Positions 44,150-52,875 of a DNA stretch of 64,000 bases are shown here, piece after piece (position 1 is the first letter of the stretch; each line of letters starts with the position of its first letter). A model generated the notes under the pieces. The model ran no database searches and was not told the origin of the DNA. It was given only the letters and a program-made list of their open reading frames with translations. Source of the stretch: Myxococcus xanthus (lineage in GTDB: Bacteria > Myxococcota > Myxococcia > Myxococcales > Myxococcaceae); contig NZ_CP017174.1 in NCBI RefSeq assembly GCF_006402735.1, forward strand, positions 8,226,001 to 8,290,000, read 5' to 3'. The position numbers were made by a program, and so were the translations under genes.

Positions 44150-45520
44150 TTACGGCACCACGAGACGAAGGAAGGCGTCCTGGTTCCAGGTGTCGCCCGC
44201 CCCATCGCGCTGCCAACCGGTGACCGCGAGCCCACGGCCCGGCACCGTGGCAACACCCGCGGTGGTCAGCGAGCACACCCCGCTGGCGCAGGGCTGCGCC
44301 TCCAGCGTCTGCTCCCCCAACCACGTCCCCGAAGCCGCGTAGCGCGTCAGCACGCTGCCGCACGTCACCGCGACGCCGCCCGAGTCCTCCACCGCGACGG
44401 ACGCGCCCAGCTCGGTCACTGGCCCACACACGGGCTGGCGCACCCAACGCGCGTTGCCATCCGCGCCCGCCGTCAGCACGAAGGCCCCCGAGGAACCGAG
44501 CGACGCCTCGCCCCACACCAGCAGGCCGATGAAGTCACCCGCCGCCACGAGCGTGCCATCCGCCGCCGCCGTCACCGAGGTGATGCGCCCCTTCACGCCC
44601 GGCAGCTCCTTGCCCCACAGCAAGCGCCCGGACGCATCGAACGCCAGCACCACGAAGCCGCGCACACCGGGCGCGCCGAACGTCTGGCCGTCCACCTCCA
44701 GCGCGTCCACGAGTTGTCCGGCCAGAATCGACTGTCCCGAAGGCGCCAGCGCCGCCGCGTGCAGCGCGGTGTCCATGTTGGCGCCGTGGAAGCGCCGCGT
44801 CCACAGCACGGAGCCGTCCGCGGCGTAGCGCGTGAGCACGGGGTCCTCGATGAACTCCCCCTCCCACTCCTCACCCGCGGCGAGCACGCCGCCCTGCGCG
44901 TCCGCCGCGATGGCGTAGACCTTCTGTCCCACGCGGTGCTGCCAGACAGGTGAGCCCTCCGCGTCGAACTTCACCAGGAAGCCGTCCTGCGCCTCGCCCA
45001 GTCCGAAGTCCGCCGAGTAGAGGAACGCATTGCCCGACAGGAACGTCGCCGCGTCGCTCGCCGCCACGCGCGTGTCGGAGAAGCGGTTGCGCCCCCACTC
45101 ACGCGACCAGCGCGGCGTCCCATCCGCCGCGTAGCGCGCAAGCGTCAGCGCCAGCTTCTCGCCTTCCACGGGCTCGCGCTCACCGTCCTGACGCGGCGTG
45201 CTGTACACCACCACCGCCACATCTCCGGAGGGAGCTGTGGCCACGCCCGTCCCGACGTCGTCCTGGGGCCCACCCACCACCAGGTTCCACGGCGAGGCCG
45301 CGGCCGGAATCGGACGCTGCGGGAGCCCGCTGGAGTCCTGCGGCGCCGTGGGCGTCACGGCCACCCCGGGGGTGCCTTCGTCGCCGTCACGCGGCGCTTC
45401 GGCCAGAGGCCCCCCGTCCCCGCTGCTCCCGCCGCACCCGCCCGCCACCCACAGCAGGGCAACTGGAAGAAGCCCCGTCCAGAGGTTGCCACGCCCACCA
45501 CGCCGCCGAAATGACCCCAT
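44150..45520 (-). CDS. Beta-propeller lipoprotein
   Basis: 456 residues from the ATG at 45520, which has GGAG six bases upstream; an in-frame TTG at 45532 is possible. Leader with lipobox VAGGC. Repeated blades of about 45-50 residues with D-A-x-G-x-(P/L)-x-W patterns (RYAADGTPRWSREWG, KFDAEGSPVWQHRVG, RYAADGSVLWTRRFHG, FDASGRLLWGKELPG). This PQQ-like or FTP-type propeller pattern is common in myxobacterial surface lipoproteins. Ligand unknown. It lies 27 bp downstream of the crotonase start on the same strand. Confidence 0.75.
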   Translation of the reverse strand: MGSFRRRGGRGNLWTGLLPVALLWVAGGCGGSSGDGGPLAEAPRDGDEGTPGVAVTPTAPQDSSGLPQRPIPAAASPWNLVVGGPQDDVGTGVATAPSGDVAVVVYSTPRQDGEREPVEGEKLALTLARYAADGTPRWSREWGRNRFSDTRVAASDAATFLSGNAFLYSADFGLGEAQDGFLVKFDAEGSPVWQHRVGQKVYAIAADAQGGVLAAGEEWEGEFIEDPVLTRYAADGSVLWTRRFHGANMDTALHAAALAPSGQSILAGQLVDALEVDGQTFGAPGVRGFVVLAFDASGRLLWGKELPGVKGRITSVTAAADGTLVAAGDFIGLLVWGEASLGSSGAFVLTAGADGNARWVRQPVCGPVTELGASVAVEDSGGVAVTCGSVLTRYAASGTWLGEQTLEAQPCASGVCSLTTAGVATVPGRGLAVTGWQRDGAGDTWNQDAFLRLVVP

Positions 45521-45793
45521 GACACGCTCCAAGGAGCCTGCTCCCGTCCACCGGAAGCGAGGCCCTGGGAACCTAAGCAGCGTGTCCAGCCCCCGGCATT
45601 CCCCCCCAGCCCAGGGGCACTGTCACATGGCAGGGGGGCATGCAGGCGATCAGCGCGCCCATGTGCCCCGGCGTGCCGGGGTGTGCGGCAGCGGAATAGG
45701 TCTGCCCCCGAACGGTTGGCAGCGCACGCCTTGGCGCAGGGGTGGCGGAATCCTTTGGTCCCAGCGCCGCCCACGAATTAAGAGAACCCTTCC

Positions 45794-46822
<1,029 letters not shown>

Positions 46823-46835
46823 CCAAGCCCGCGCC

Positions 46836-47714
46836 ATGCTGCTCGACGCCCAGACACTGGCCCGCCTCCAGGGAGTGAAGCTGCGCGCCCGCGCGGTGAT
46901 GGAGGGCGTGTTGTCCGGCCTCCACAAGAGCCCGCATCAGGGGCAGAGCGTGGAGTTCGCGGAGCACAAGGAGTACGCCCCCGGCGACGAGCTCCGCCAC
47001 CTGGACTGGAAGGCCTACGGCAAGTTCGACAAGTACTACGTCAAGCGCTTCGAGCACGAGACGAACCTGCGCGCCGTCATGGTGGTGGATGCATCCGCCT
47101 CCATGGGCTACCGCAGCGGCGCGCTGAGCAAGCTGGACGTGGCCACCACGCTGGCGGGCGCGCTGTGCTACCTGCTGGTGCGCCAGCAGGACGCGGCGGG
47201 CCTGGCGCTGATGGCGGGCGGCAAGTGGAAGGACGTGCCGCCGCGCGCGTCGGCCGGGCACCTCAACGTGCTGCTGGACACGCTGGAGCACACCGAGCCC
47301 ACCGGCACCACGGACCTGGGCGGCGCGGCGGACCACCTGGCGGAGGTGTTGCCCCGGCGCTCCAGCGTCATCGTCCTGTCGGACCTGCTGGACGAGAACC
47401 AGGACGCGCTGCGCCGCATCCTCGCGCTGCGCCAGCGAAAGAACGACGTGTCCGTGTTCCACCTGGTGGACCCGGCGGAGCTGACGTTCCCCTTCGACGA
47501 CCCCACGCTCTTCATCGACATGGAGGGCCAGGGCCGCATCGAGGTGAACCCGCGCGAAATCAAGGAGAGCTACCTGGAGGAGTTCAACGCCTTCCTGGCG
47601 AACGTGAAGACCGCGTGCGCCGAGGCGGACGTGGACTACGACCTGGTGCGCACCGACGACAAGCTGGATGACGTGCTGCTGCGGTACCTGTCGCGGCGCG
47701 GGAGGCGCCGGTGA
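46836..47714 (+). CDS. DUF58 family protein with VWA-like fold
   Basis: 292 residues, ATG at 46836. DUF58 blocks: EFAEHKEYAPGDELRHLDWK, then a VWA-type metal site in VVDASASMGY (D-x-S-x-S) and VIVLSDLLDEN. Probably membrane-associated or cytosolic. By family knowledge it is a client or partner of MoxR. The stop overlaps the GTG of the BatA-like gene. Confidence 0.92.
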   Translation: MLLDAQTLARLQGVKLRARAVMEGVLSGLHKSPHQGQSVEFAEHKEYAPGDELRHLDWKAYGKFDKYYVKRFEHETNLRAVMVVDASASMGYRSGALSKLDVATTLAGALCYLLVRQQDAAGLALMAGGKWKDVPPRASAGHLNVLLDTLEHTEPTGTTDLGGAADHLAEVLPRRSSVIVLSDLLDENQDALRRILALRQRKNDVSVFHLVDPAELTFPFDDPTLFIDMEGQGRIEVNPREIKESYLEEFNAFLANVKTACAEADVDYDLVRTDDKLDDVLLRYLSRRGRRR

Positions 47715-49810
47715 CCTTCGGCAATCCGTGGATGCTGCTGGGCGCGCTGGGCGCCCTCATCCCCCTGCTGGTGCACCTGTTCGACCGGCGCCGTCCCCGG
47801 CCGCACCCCTTCGGACCGCTGGCCTTCGTGATGCGCAGCCAGAAGCGCACCGCCAGCCGCCTCAAGCTCAAGCGCCTGCTGCTGTACGCGCTGCGCACGC
47901 TCATCCTGCTGGCCATCCCCATTGCCCTGGCGCGCCCCGAGCTGACGCGTGACGCGGCCGCCGCGCAGGTGGTGAAGGGCCCCGCGGCTACCGCCATCAT
48001 CCTGGACGCGTCGTTGTCCATGCGCTGGTCGGACGGCACGCCGCTCTTCGAGCGCGCCCGCGACGAGGCCCGCGACGCGCTGAAGGACCTGCTGCCCGAA
48101 GAGCCCGCCACCGTGCTGGTGTGCACGCAGTCCCCCGCCGCGCCGCCGCCGCCGGGCTTCGACCGCGGCCGTCTGCGCTCGCTGGTGGATGAAGCGAAGG
48201 CCACCCACGGCACCGCGGACCTGTCGCGCTGCCTGGACATGGCGGCCCGCGCGCTGGAGGAGAACCCCATGCCCGCCAAGCGGCTGGTGCTGGTCTCCGA
48301 CATGACGGCCGCGGCCTTCCGCCTGGAGGCGCCGCCGCCCACGGTGAAGGGCCCCACGGGCGCGCCCGTGAAGCCAGAGGTGGTGCTGCGCGACGCGGCC
48401 GAGGGCCACGAGGTGCTGAACAACCGCGCCATCGTCGACCTCAAGGTGGAGCCCGCGCTGCAGGCCGGCCCGCGCACGTTCCAGTTCACCTTCACGGTGC
48501 GCAACTTCGGCGCGGAGCCGGTGAAGGACCTGGAGGCCGCGGTGCGCGTGGGCGAGTCCACGCTGGCCAAGGGCTTCGTGGACATCCCCCCGGGCGGCAC
48601 GACGCAGAAGACGCTCACCGTGCGCTTCCCGCAGGGCGGCACGGTGCTGGGGCAGGTGACGCTGGCGCCGGACGCGCTGGTGGAGGATGACCGGCGTTCG
48701 TTCGTGCTTCCGGTGCCCCGCGCGCTGAAGGCGCTGGTGGTGAATGGCTCGCCCCACGCGACGCGCTACCGGGACGAGGCCTTCTTCGTGGACGCGGCCC
48801 TCACCGCCCCGGGCTCGCCGGTGGAGGTGGCCACGCGCGACGCGGAGGTGGGGCTGCGCGAGGACTTCTCCACCTACGACCTGGTCCTGCTGCTCAACGT
48901 GCCCGCGCCGAGCGCCGACGAGGCGCAGAAGCTGGCGGCCTTCGTGGAGAACGGCGGCGGACTCTTCATCAGCATGGGCGACCGGGTGAACCCGGAGGCG
49001 TACAACCAGCGGCTGGGCCCGGTGCTGCCGCGTCCGCTGCGCCTGGTGCGCACCAGCGCCGAGCGCGACGACCCGGACGCGGACACCAAGAGCGCGCGGC
49101 TGGCGCAGGTCTCCGTGGAGCACGTCCTCTTCTCGCCCTTCACGGGGAAGGCGGAGGAGGGGCTCGTGGGGGCGCGCTTCTACAAGTACATGCTGCTGGA
49201 GGCGGACTCCCCGGGCGCGACCGGCGCCAGTCAGGTGCTGGCCACGTACGAGGACGGCGCGCCAGCGGTGGCCGTGGCGCGTAAGGGCAAGGGGCGCGTG
49301 GCGCTGCTCACCAGCACGGTGGACCGCGACTGGAGCGACTTCTCCATCCGCACCTCCTTCCTGCCGCTGATGCAGCGCTTCGCCGCCTACCTCACCGGCT
49401 CGCTGGACGAGCGCGAGGAGGTGCGCGTGCGCGTGGGCGAAAGCGCCACGCTGCGTCCCGAAGGCGCCCAGAAGGTGTCCTCGGTGCGCGCGCCGGACGG
49501 CACCGAGGTCTCCGTGAATGAGCAGCCGGAAGGCGCGCTGGTGGCCGGGCCGGTGACGGAGCCGGGCGTGTACTCGGTGCTGGGCGCGGACGGGAAGGTG
49601 CAGCCGGACCTGTCCTTCGCCGCCGTGCTCGATCCTTCCGAGAGCGACCTGGGACGTGTGCCGACGGACACCCTCACCGCCTACTTCGGAGAAGAGACGG
49701 TGAAGGCCTCCACGGGTGACGCGGACAAGCCGACGGTGCCGCTGTGGACCTGGCTCATCCTGGCCGCGTGCCTGGCGTTCTTCTTCGAAGGCACGCTGCT
49801 GCGCAAGTAG
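47711..49810 (+). CDS. BatA-like membrane protein with VWA domain
   Basis: 699 residues, GTG at 47711 overlapping the previous stop (GTGA). N-terminal BatA domain with two membrane helices (about 5-25 and 58-78; GNPWMLLGALGALIPLLVHLFD, LKRLLLYALRTLILLAIPIA), then a VWA domain with ILDASLSMRW (metal site), a beta-rich region (about 230-330), a class I glutamine amidotransferase-like fold (VENGGGLFISMGD) at about 340-440, and one C-terminal helix (WLILAACLAFFFEG). The orthodox partner of MoxR and DUF58. Function in the envelope, perhaps aerotolerance-like stress, is inferred from other species. Confidence 0.9.
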   Translation: MTFGNPWMLLGALGALIPLLVHLFDRRRPRPHPFGPLAFVMRSQKRTASRLKLKRLLLYALRTLILLAIPIALARPELTRDAAAAQVVKGPAATAIILDASLSMRWSDGTPLFERARDEARDALKDLLPEEPATVLVCTQSPAAPPPPGFDRGRLRSLVDEAKATHGTADLSRCLDMAARALEENPMPAKRLVLVSDMTAAAFRLEAPPPTVKGPTGAPVKPEVVLRDAAEGHEVLNNRAIVDLKVEPALQAGPRTFQFTFTVRNFGAEPVKDLEAAVRVGESTLAKGFVDIPPGGTTQKTLTVRFPQGGTVLGQVTLAPDALVEDDRRSFVLPVPRALKALVVNGSPHATRYRDEAFFVDAALTAPGSPVEVATRDAEVGLREDFSTYDLVLLLNVPAPSADEAQKLAAFVENGGGLFISMGDRVNPEAYNQRLGPVLPRPLRLVRTSAERDDPDADTKSARLAQVSVEHVLFSPFTGKAEEGLVGARFYKYMLLEADSPGATGASQVLATYEDGAPAVAVARKGKGRVALLTSTVDRDWSDFSIRTSFLPLMQRFAAYLTGSLDEREEVRVRVGESATLRPEGAQKVSSVRAPDGTEVSVNEQPEGALVAGPVTEPGVYSVLGADGKVQPDLSFAAVLDPSESDLGRVPTDTLTAYFGEETVKASTGDADKPTVPLWTWLILAACLAFFFEGTLLRK

Positions 49811-49813
49811 CCG

Positions 49814-49991
49814 TCACCTGGCCCGGAGCCGGCGCATCATGACGCCGCCCGCGACATCGCTGGACGGGTTGGCGTTCTCACAGCACGCCGTCAGACCCTT
49901 CTCGCAGTAGAAGCACGCGCCGCAGGCGGAGGTGGCTCACGCCCGGGGCCACCTCCTCCACAACGCCGGCGAACTCGCTGCGTGCGCGCAT
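49814..49991 (-). pseudogene. Relic of a zinc-dependent alcohol dehydrogenase
   Basis: An ATG at 49991 with AAGGAG upstream starts a frame reading MRARSEFAGVVEEVAPGVSH, like the N-terminal GHE-F-x-GxVxEVGxGV block of medium-chain zinc dehydrogenases. After a short gap the match resumes in another frame as CGACFYCEKGLTACCENANP, the structural-zinc Cys motif, ending at the stop at 49814. About 55 residues between the start and the first block, and about 10 between the two blocks, are missing compared with intact enzymes; so two internal deletions and a frameshift. The C-terminal two thirds are gone. Clearly a decayed gene. Confidence 0.75.
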
Positions 49992-50324
49992 GTGATTTCT
50001 GCTCCTTTGTGGGCAAAGGGATGAGGACCGCGCACCGATGCGGCAAGGCGGGAGCGGCGCTCGTGTGTGTGCCCCCTGTCCTGGCTGGGCGCTCTGACGA
50101 GGGAATGCCCGGAACCAAGCCTGGAACCAGACCCGCTAAGTCCTCTCAACACGCTCAAATTGAAATAGTCGATATCCGCGAAACTGATACGCATGCGTAT
50201 AATTTTAAGTAATTCTATGGATTGTACACAAATCCAATTTACCCAAAAATCGTGACTTACCCGTGACGCACCCGGCCGGCCGGCGTGCCTCGCGGGCAAA
50301 CACCCCGTTGCCCTGGAGCACACC
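49992..50324. other. Intergenic region with AT-rich island upstream of sdpC-like gene
   Basis: A 333-bp gap. From about 50140 to 50265 the base composition drops sharply in G+C against a genome near 70 per cent, with runs such as ATAATTTTAAGTAATTC. No ORF is credible. It holds the palindrome and -10 box listed separately and probably a 5' leader of about 115 nt for the toxin gene. An imperfect GGATT / AATCC repeat flanks GTACACA at 50219-50235. Confidence 0.7.
50187..50203 (+). promoter_or_regulatory. Putative promoter -10 box overlapped by 14-bp palindrome
   Basis: ATACGCATGCGTAT (50187-50200) is a perfect 14-bp palindrome. A consensus TATAAT lies at 50198-50203, sharing the last three bases. 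No good -35 hexamer is at the ideal distance, as for activated promoters. A regulator bound to the palindrome would touch RNA polymerase. Transcription would begin near 50210 toward the toxin gene. Confidence 0.55.
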
Positions 50325-50960
50325 TTGAAGCGTTCCACCTTGAAGCTGACCTCGGCCGTGACGGCCTTCATGACCTTCTCCACCTTCGGTATCGGCTGCG
50401 GTCCCGCGGATGGCAGCAGCGGCCCGTCGGCCGGCATCACCCAGAACCAGGCCCTGTCCGGGCAGAACCTGTTCAAGGGCATGGCCTTCGGCCTGGGCCC
50501 CGCGGCGCACTACTTCGACGACCTCTGGCAGCGTCCGGAGATCAAGGCGAAGCTGGGCGACGAGACGCTGGCCAAGCGCGAAGAGGCCGCCGAGGCCGTC
50601 ATCGCGAAGATGAGCGCGCTGGACCCGGCGTTCTTCGAGCGCTTCGGCAACGACCTGCGCAGCGGCAACCACCTGGTCATCGACCAGCTGCTGACGGACA
50701 CGCGGGAGCTGACGGTTGCAGCGGCGAACGCGCTGCGCAAGGACGCGGGCCAGGCGGGTGAAATCAACGCCGCCGCCCTGCAGCAGGTCGAGGCGGGCCT
50801 GTACCTGTACGTGGAGACGGCCGTGGCCGTCGCCATCGTGCTGATCCTCATCCTGACCCAGATCGACATGACCCCGGTCATGGAAGGCCCGCAGTCCAGC
50901 CAGCTCCAGCGTGACGTGTGGGTGGACATGCTGGCGAAGCGGTTCGCCGCCGCTGAGTAG
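50325..50960 (+). CDS. sdpC: SdpC-like antimicrobial peptide precursor
   Basis: 211 residues; start TTG at 50325 with TGGAG upstream. The leader ends in FGIGC, so Cys25 may be lipidated or simply follow a Sec signal. Middle region (about 45-150) is helical with FKGMAFGLGPAAHYF, matching the FKG(I/M)xFGxG block of the SdpC family. Near the end is a hydrophobic stretch, AGLYLYVETAVAVAIVLILI (157-176), the equivalent of the SDP peptide that B. subtilis cuts from SdpC. The Cys pair of SDP is absent; Cys25 is the only Cys. SdpA- and SdpB-like genes follow, which makes the call firm. The mature toxin would dissipate the proton motive force of sensitive cells (family knowledge). Confidence 0.85.
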   Translation: MKRSTLKLTSAVTAFMTFSTFGIGCGPADGSSGPSAGITQNQALSGQNLFKGMAFGLGPAAHYFDDLWQRPEIKAKLGDETLAKREEAAEAVIAKMSALDPAFFERFGNDLRSGNHLVIDQLLTDTRELTVAAANALRKDAGQAGEINAAALQQVEAGLYLYVETAVAVAIVLILILTQIDMTPVMEGPQSSQLQRDVWVDMLAKRFAAAE

Positions 50961-50972
50961 TCGGAGCACTCC

Positions 50973-51009
50973 GGGGAGTGTCCATCGCCCTCACCGGTGG
51001 GCACTCCCC
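50973..51009 (+). terminator. Hairpin between toxin and maturation genes
   Basis: Arms GGGGAGTGTCC (50973-50983) and GGGCACTCCCC (50999-51009) form an 11-bp stem with one G-U pair and a 15-nt loop, followed by a pyrimidine-rich TTCTTCCTCTT. It starts 13 bp after the toxin stop. It may terminate part of the transcripts, so that toxin exceeds SdpA/SdpB. Confidence 0.65.
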
Positions 51010-51034
51010 TTCTTCCTCTTCCCCGAGCACGGCC

Positions 51035-51616
51035 GTGACCGAGTCCACTCCTCCCTCTCCCCAGACCTCCCCAACGCGCCGCCTGGGCCTGCTGGCCCTG
51101 GGACTCATCCTGGGCTGGACCACGCTCACGGTCTACGCCCTGCACGCGGCGCTGCCCTACAACCCCATCGAGCTGCCCTTCGAGAAGCACTTCAACATCA
51201 AGCTGCTGCTGCCAGAGGGGTGGGCCTTCTTCACTCGCGACCCGCGTGATGACCGGATGCTGCCCTACCTCCGCACCGCGGACGGCCAGTGGGCCTGGGG
51301 AAGCGACACGCCCAACTTCCAGTGGAAGAACGCCTTCGGTATCAACCGGGCCGCGCGGGCGCAGGGCGTGGAGCTGGGGCTGCTCCTCCACGACACCGCG
51401 GCCCTTCCCCGGGAGGACTGCAAGGAAGCCCCCGCCGTCTGCCTGGAGCGCGCCCCCGTGGCCAAGACGCTCCGCAACACCAGCCCGCGGCCCACGTACT
51501 GCGGCCAGCTGGGCATCGTCTTCCAGCGGGCCGTTCCCTGGGCCTGGAGCCGCACCAACCAGGGGAAGCCCATCACCATGCCCTCGAAGGTCCTGAGGTT
51601 GGACGTCGAATGCTGA
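51035..51616 (+). CDS. sdpA: SdpA-like maturation protein
   Basis: 193 residues from a GTG at 51035; a GTG at 50978 lies inside the hairpin stem and is less likely, and the shorter form is nearer the usual SdpA length. One N-terminal membrane helix (about 20-40, LGLLALGLILGWTTLTVYAL). Then the SdpA block LLLPEGWAFFTRDPRDDRML and SDTPNFQWKNAFGINRAARA. Two or more Cys (CKEAPAVC, YCGQ) face the outside. In B. subtilis SdpA acts with SdpB to make active SDP from SdpC. The stop overlaps the SdpB start by 7 bp. Confidence 0.85.
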   Translation: MTESTPPSPQTSPTRRLGLLALGLILGWTTLTVYALHAALPYNPIELPFEKHFNIKLLLPEGWAFFTRDPRDDRMLPYLRTADGQWAWGSDTPNFQWKNAFGINRAARAQGVELGLLLHDTAALPREDCKEAPAVCLERAPVAKTLRNTSPRPTYCGQLGIVFQRAVPWAWSRTNQGKPITMPSKVLRLDVEC

Positions 51617-52602
51617 CCGCGCTTGGAAACCGTGCCCGCGCCTGGGTGGCGGGCCCCTCCCCCTGGAGCAATGTCTACGGCCTGGCGCGCACGCTGGTCG
51701 CGCTGGGGACGGGTGGCACGCTGGCCTTCAGCGACACCACGACGCTGTTCCGGCCCGTCGCGGGCATCCCCGAGGCCCCCGTCTGCGAAGGCATCCGCGC
51801 GGCGTCCTTCTTCTGCGTGCTCCCCTCCGGCTGGCTGGAGGTGGCGCGATGGGCGGCGGTGCTGCTGCTGCTCGTCGTCGCCTCCGGCTGGCGCCCGCGC
51901 GTCACGGGACTGGTGCACTGGTGGGTGGCCGTCAGCATGCCGTGGTCCGCGTCGCTGACGGACGGCGGTGACCAGATTGCCGCCATCCTGGCGCTGCTGA
52001 TGCTGCCCCTGGCGCTCACGGATGACCGGCGCTGGCACTGGGACGCGCCCCGCGAATCCACGGGGAACGACGAGGCGAAGCGGCTCATCGCCCGGTCGGC
52101 CTGGGTGATGCTCCGCCTCCAGGTGGCGGGCATCTACTTCCACGCCTCCGTCGGCAAGTTCAAGGTGACGGAGTGGGTGGACGGCACGGCCCTGTACTAC
52201 TGGCTGCTGGACCCCAGCGTCGGTGCACCGGACTGGCTGGCCGGTGTGATGCTCCCCGTCCTGAGCAGCCCCGTGGTGGCGCTGCTCACCTGGTCCGTGC
52301 TGCTGCTGGAGCTGGGGCTCGCGCTGGGCCCGCTGCTGAACCCGTCCCTGCGCCGCGTGCTGCTGCCCCTGGGTATCAGCTTCCACCTGGGCATCGCCGT
52401 GTTCCACGGGCTCATCAGCTTCGTGCTCGTCATGTGCGGCGCGCTCATCCTGCTGCTCCGTCCGTTCGACGAGCTCTTCCGCTTCGAGGGCCTCCGCGCC
52501 TGGGTGCGACACATGCGGACCCCGCCCGTGCCCACCGCCACGCCGTCCCTGGAGCCAGTAGCGGTGCAGGTGGCGTCGGTGCCCCCCACCGACGGCGCAT
52601 GA
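51610..52602 (+). CDS. sdpB: SdpB-like membrane maturation protein (HTTM-type)
   Basis: 330 residues, ATG at 51610 inside the end of sdpA. About seven membrane helices. Family blocks: NVYGLARTLVALGTGGTLAF, LQVAGIYFHASVGKFKVTEW (the HTTM-like signature) and DGTALYYWLLDPSVG. Length and topology fit SdpB (about 320 residues). HTTM proteins are related to vitamin K-dependent gamma-carboxylases, but SdpB activity is known only as being needed for toxin maturation. Last gene of the operon; no SdpI immunity gene follows. Confidence 0.87.
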   Translation: MLTALGNRARAWVAGPSPWSNVYGLARTLVALGTGGTLAFSDTTTLFRPVAGIPEAPVCEGIRAASFFCVLPSGWLEVARWAAVLLLLVVASGWRPRVTGLVHWWVAVSMPWSASLTDGGDQIAAILALLMLPLALTDDRRWHWDAPRESTGNDEAKRLIARSAWVMLRLQVAGIYFHASVGKFKVTEWVDGTALYYWLLDPSVGAPDWLAGVMLPVLSSPVVALLTWSVLLLELGLALGPLLNPSLRRVLLPLGISFHLGIAVFHGLISFVLVMCGALILLLRPFDELFRFEGLRAWVRHMRTPPVPTATPSLEPVAVQVASVPPTDGA

Positions 52603-52678
52603 AGCGCTGCGACGTCGCCGCCGCCCTGGCGCACCCCAAGACTGCGGCCTTCGCGTCACGGTGAGCGGGCCACGAGGG

Positions 52679-52702
52679 CTCTCTCGCTCTCTCGCTCTCT
52701 TG
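52679..52702. repeat. Three copies of an 8-bp CT-rich unit
   Basis: CTCTCTCG, CTCTCTCG and CTCTCTTG in tandem, between the SdpB gene and the GTPase gene. It is 174 bp before the GTPase ATG. Could vary in copy number by slippage. Confidence 0.75.
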
Positions 52703-52875
52703 CCCTCAGGCAGGCACACGTCGCCACGGGCAGGGCTTGGAAGTCCGTCCGTCCTGGGTCCAGGAGCCTTCCGCGCCGCGCGGGTCCACCGCCGGCTCGC
52801 GGAGGCTTTCCGCTACGCTGATGTACCCTCCCCTGATTCGGTGGGAGGGCTCACCAGCGGAGGCGGCGGCAGCCC

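Noticed and set aside
45628..45644. TGGCA-(N)-ATGCA, resembling a sigma-54 promoter upstream of moxR
   Set aside because: The distance between the GG and GC elements is 11 bases, not the required 10, and the -24 element is incomplete.
45666..45681. CCCCGGC-GT-GCCGGGG palindrome upstream of moxR
   Set aside because: It lies between two divergent genes and so ends neither; short GC palindromes are frequent in such DNA and no -10 box is linked with it.
50978..51034. Upstream GTG start for the SdpA-like gene
   Set aside because: It lies inside the stem of a hairpin, has no good ribosome-binding site, and would add an unconserved Ser/Pro stretch in front of the membrane helix.
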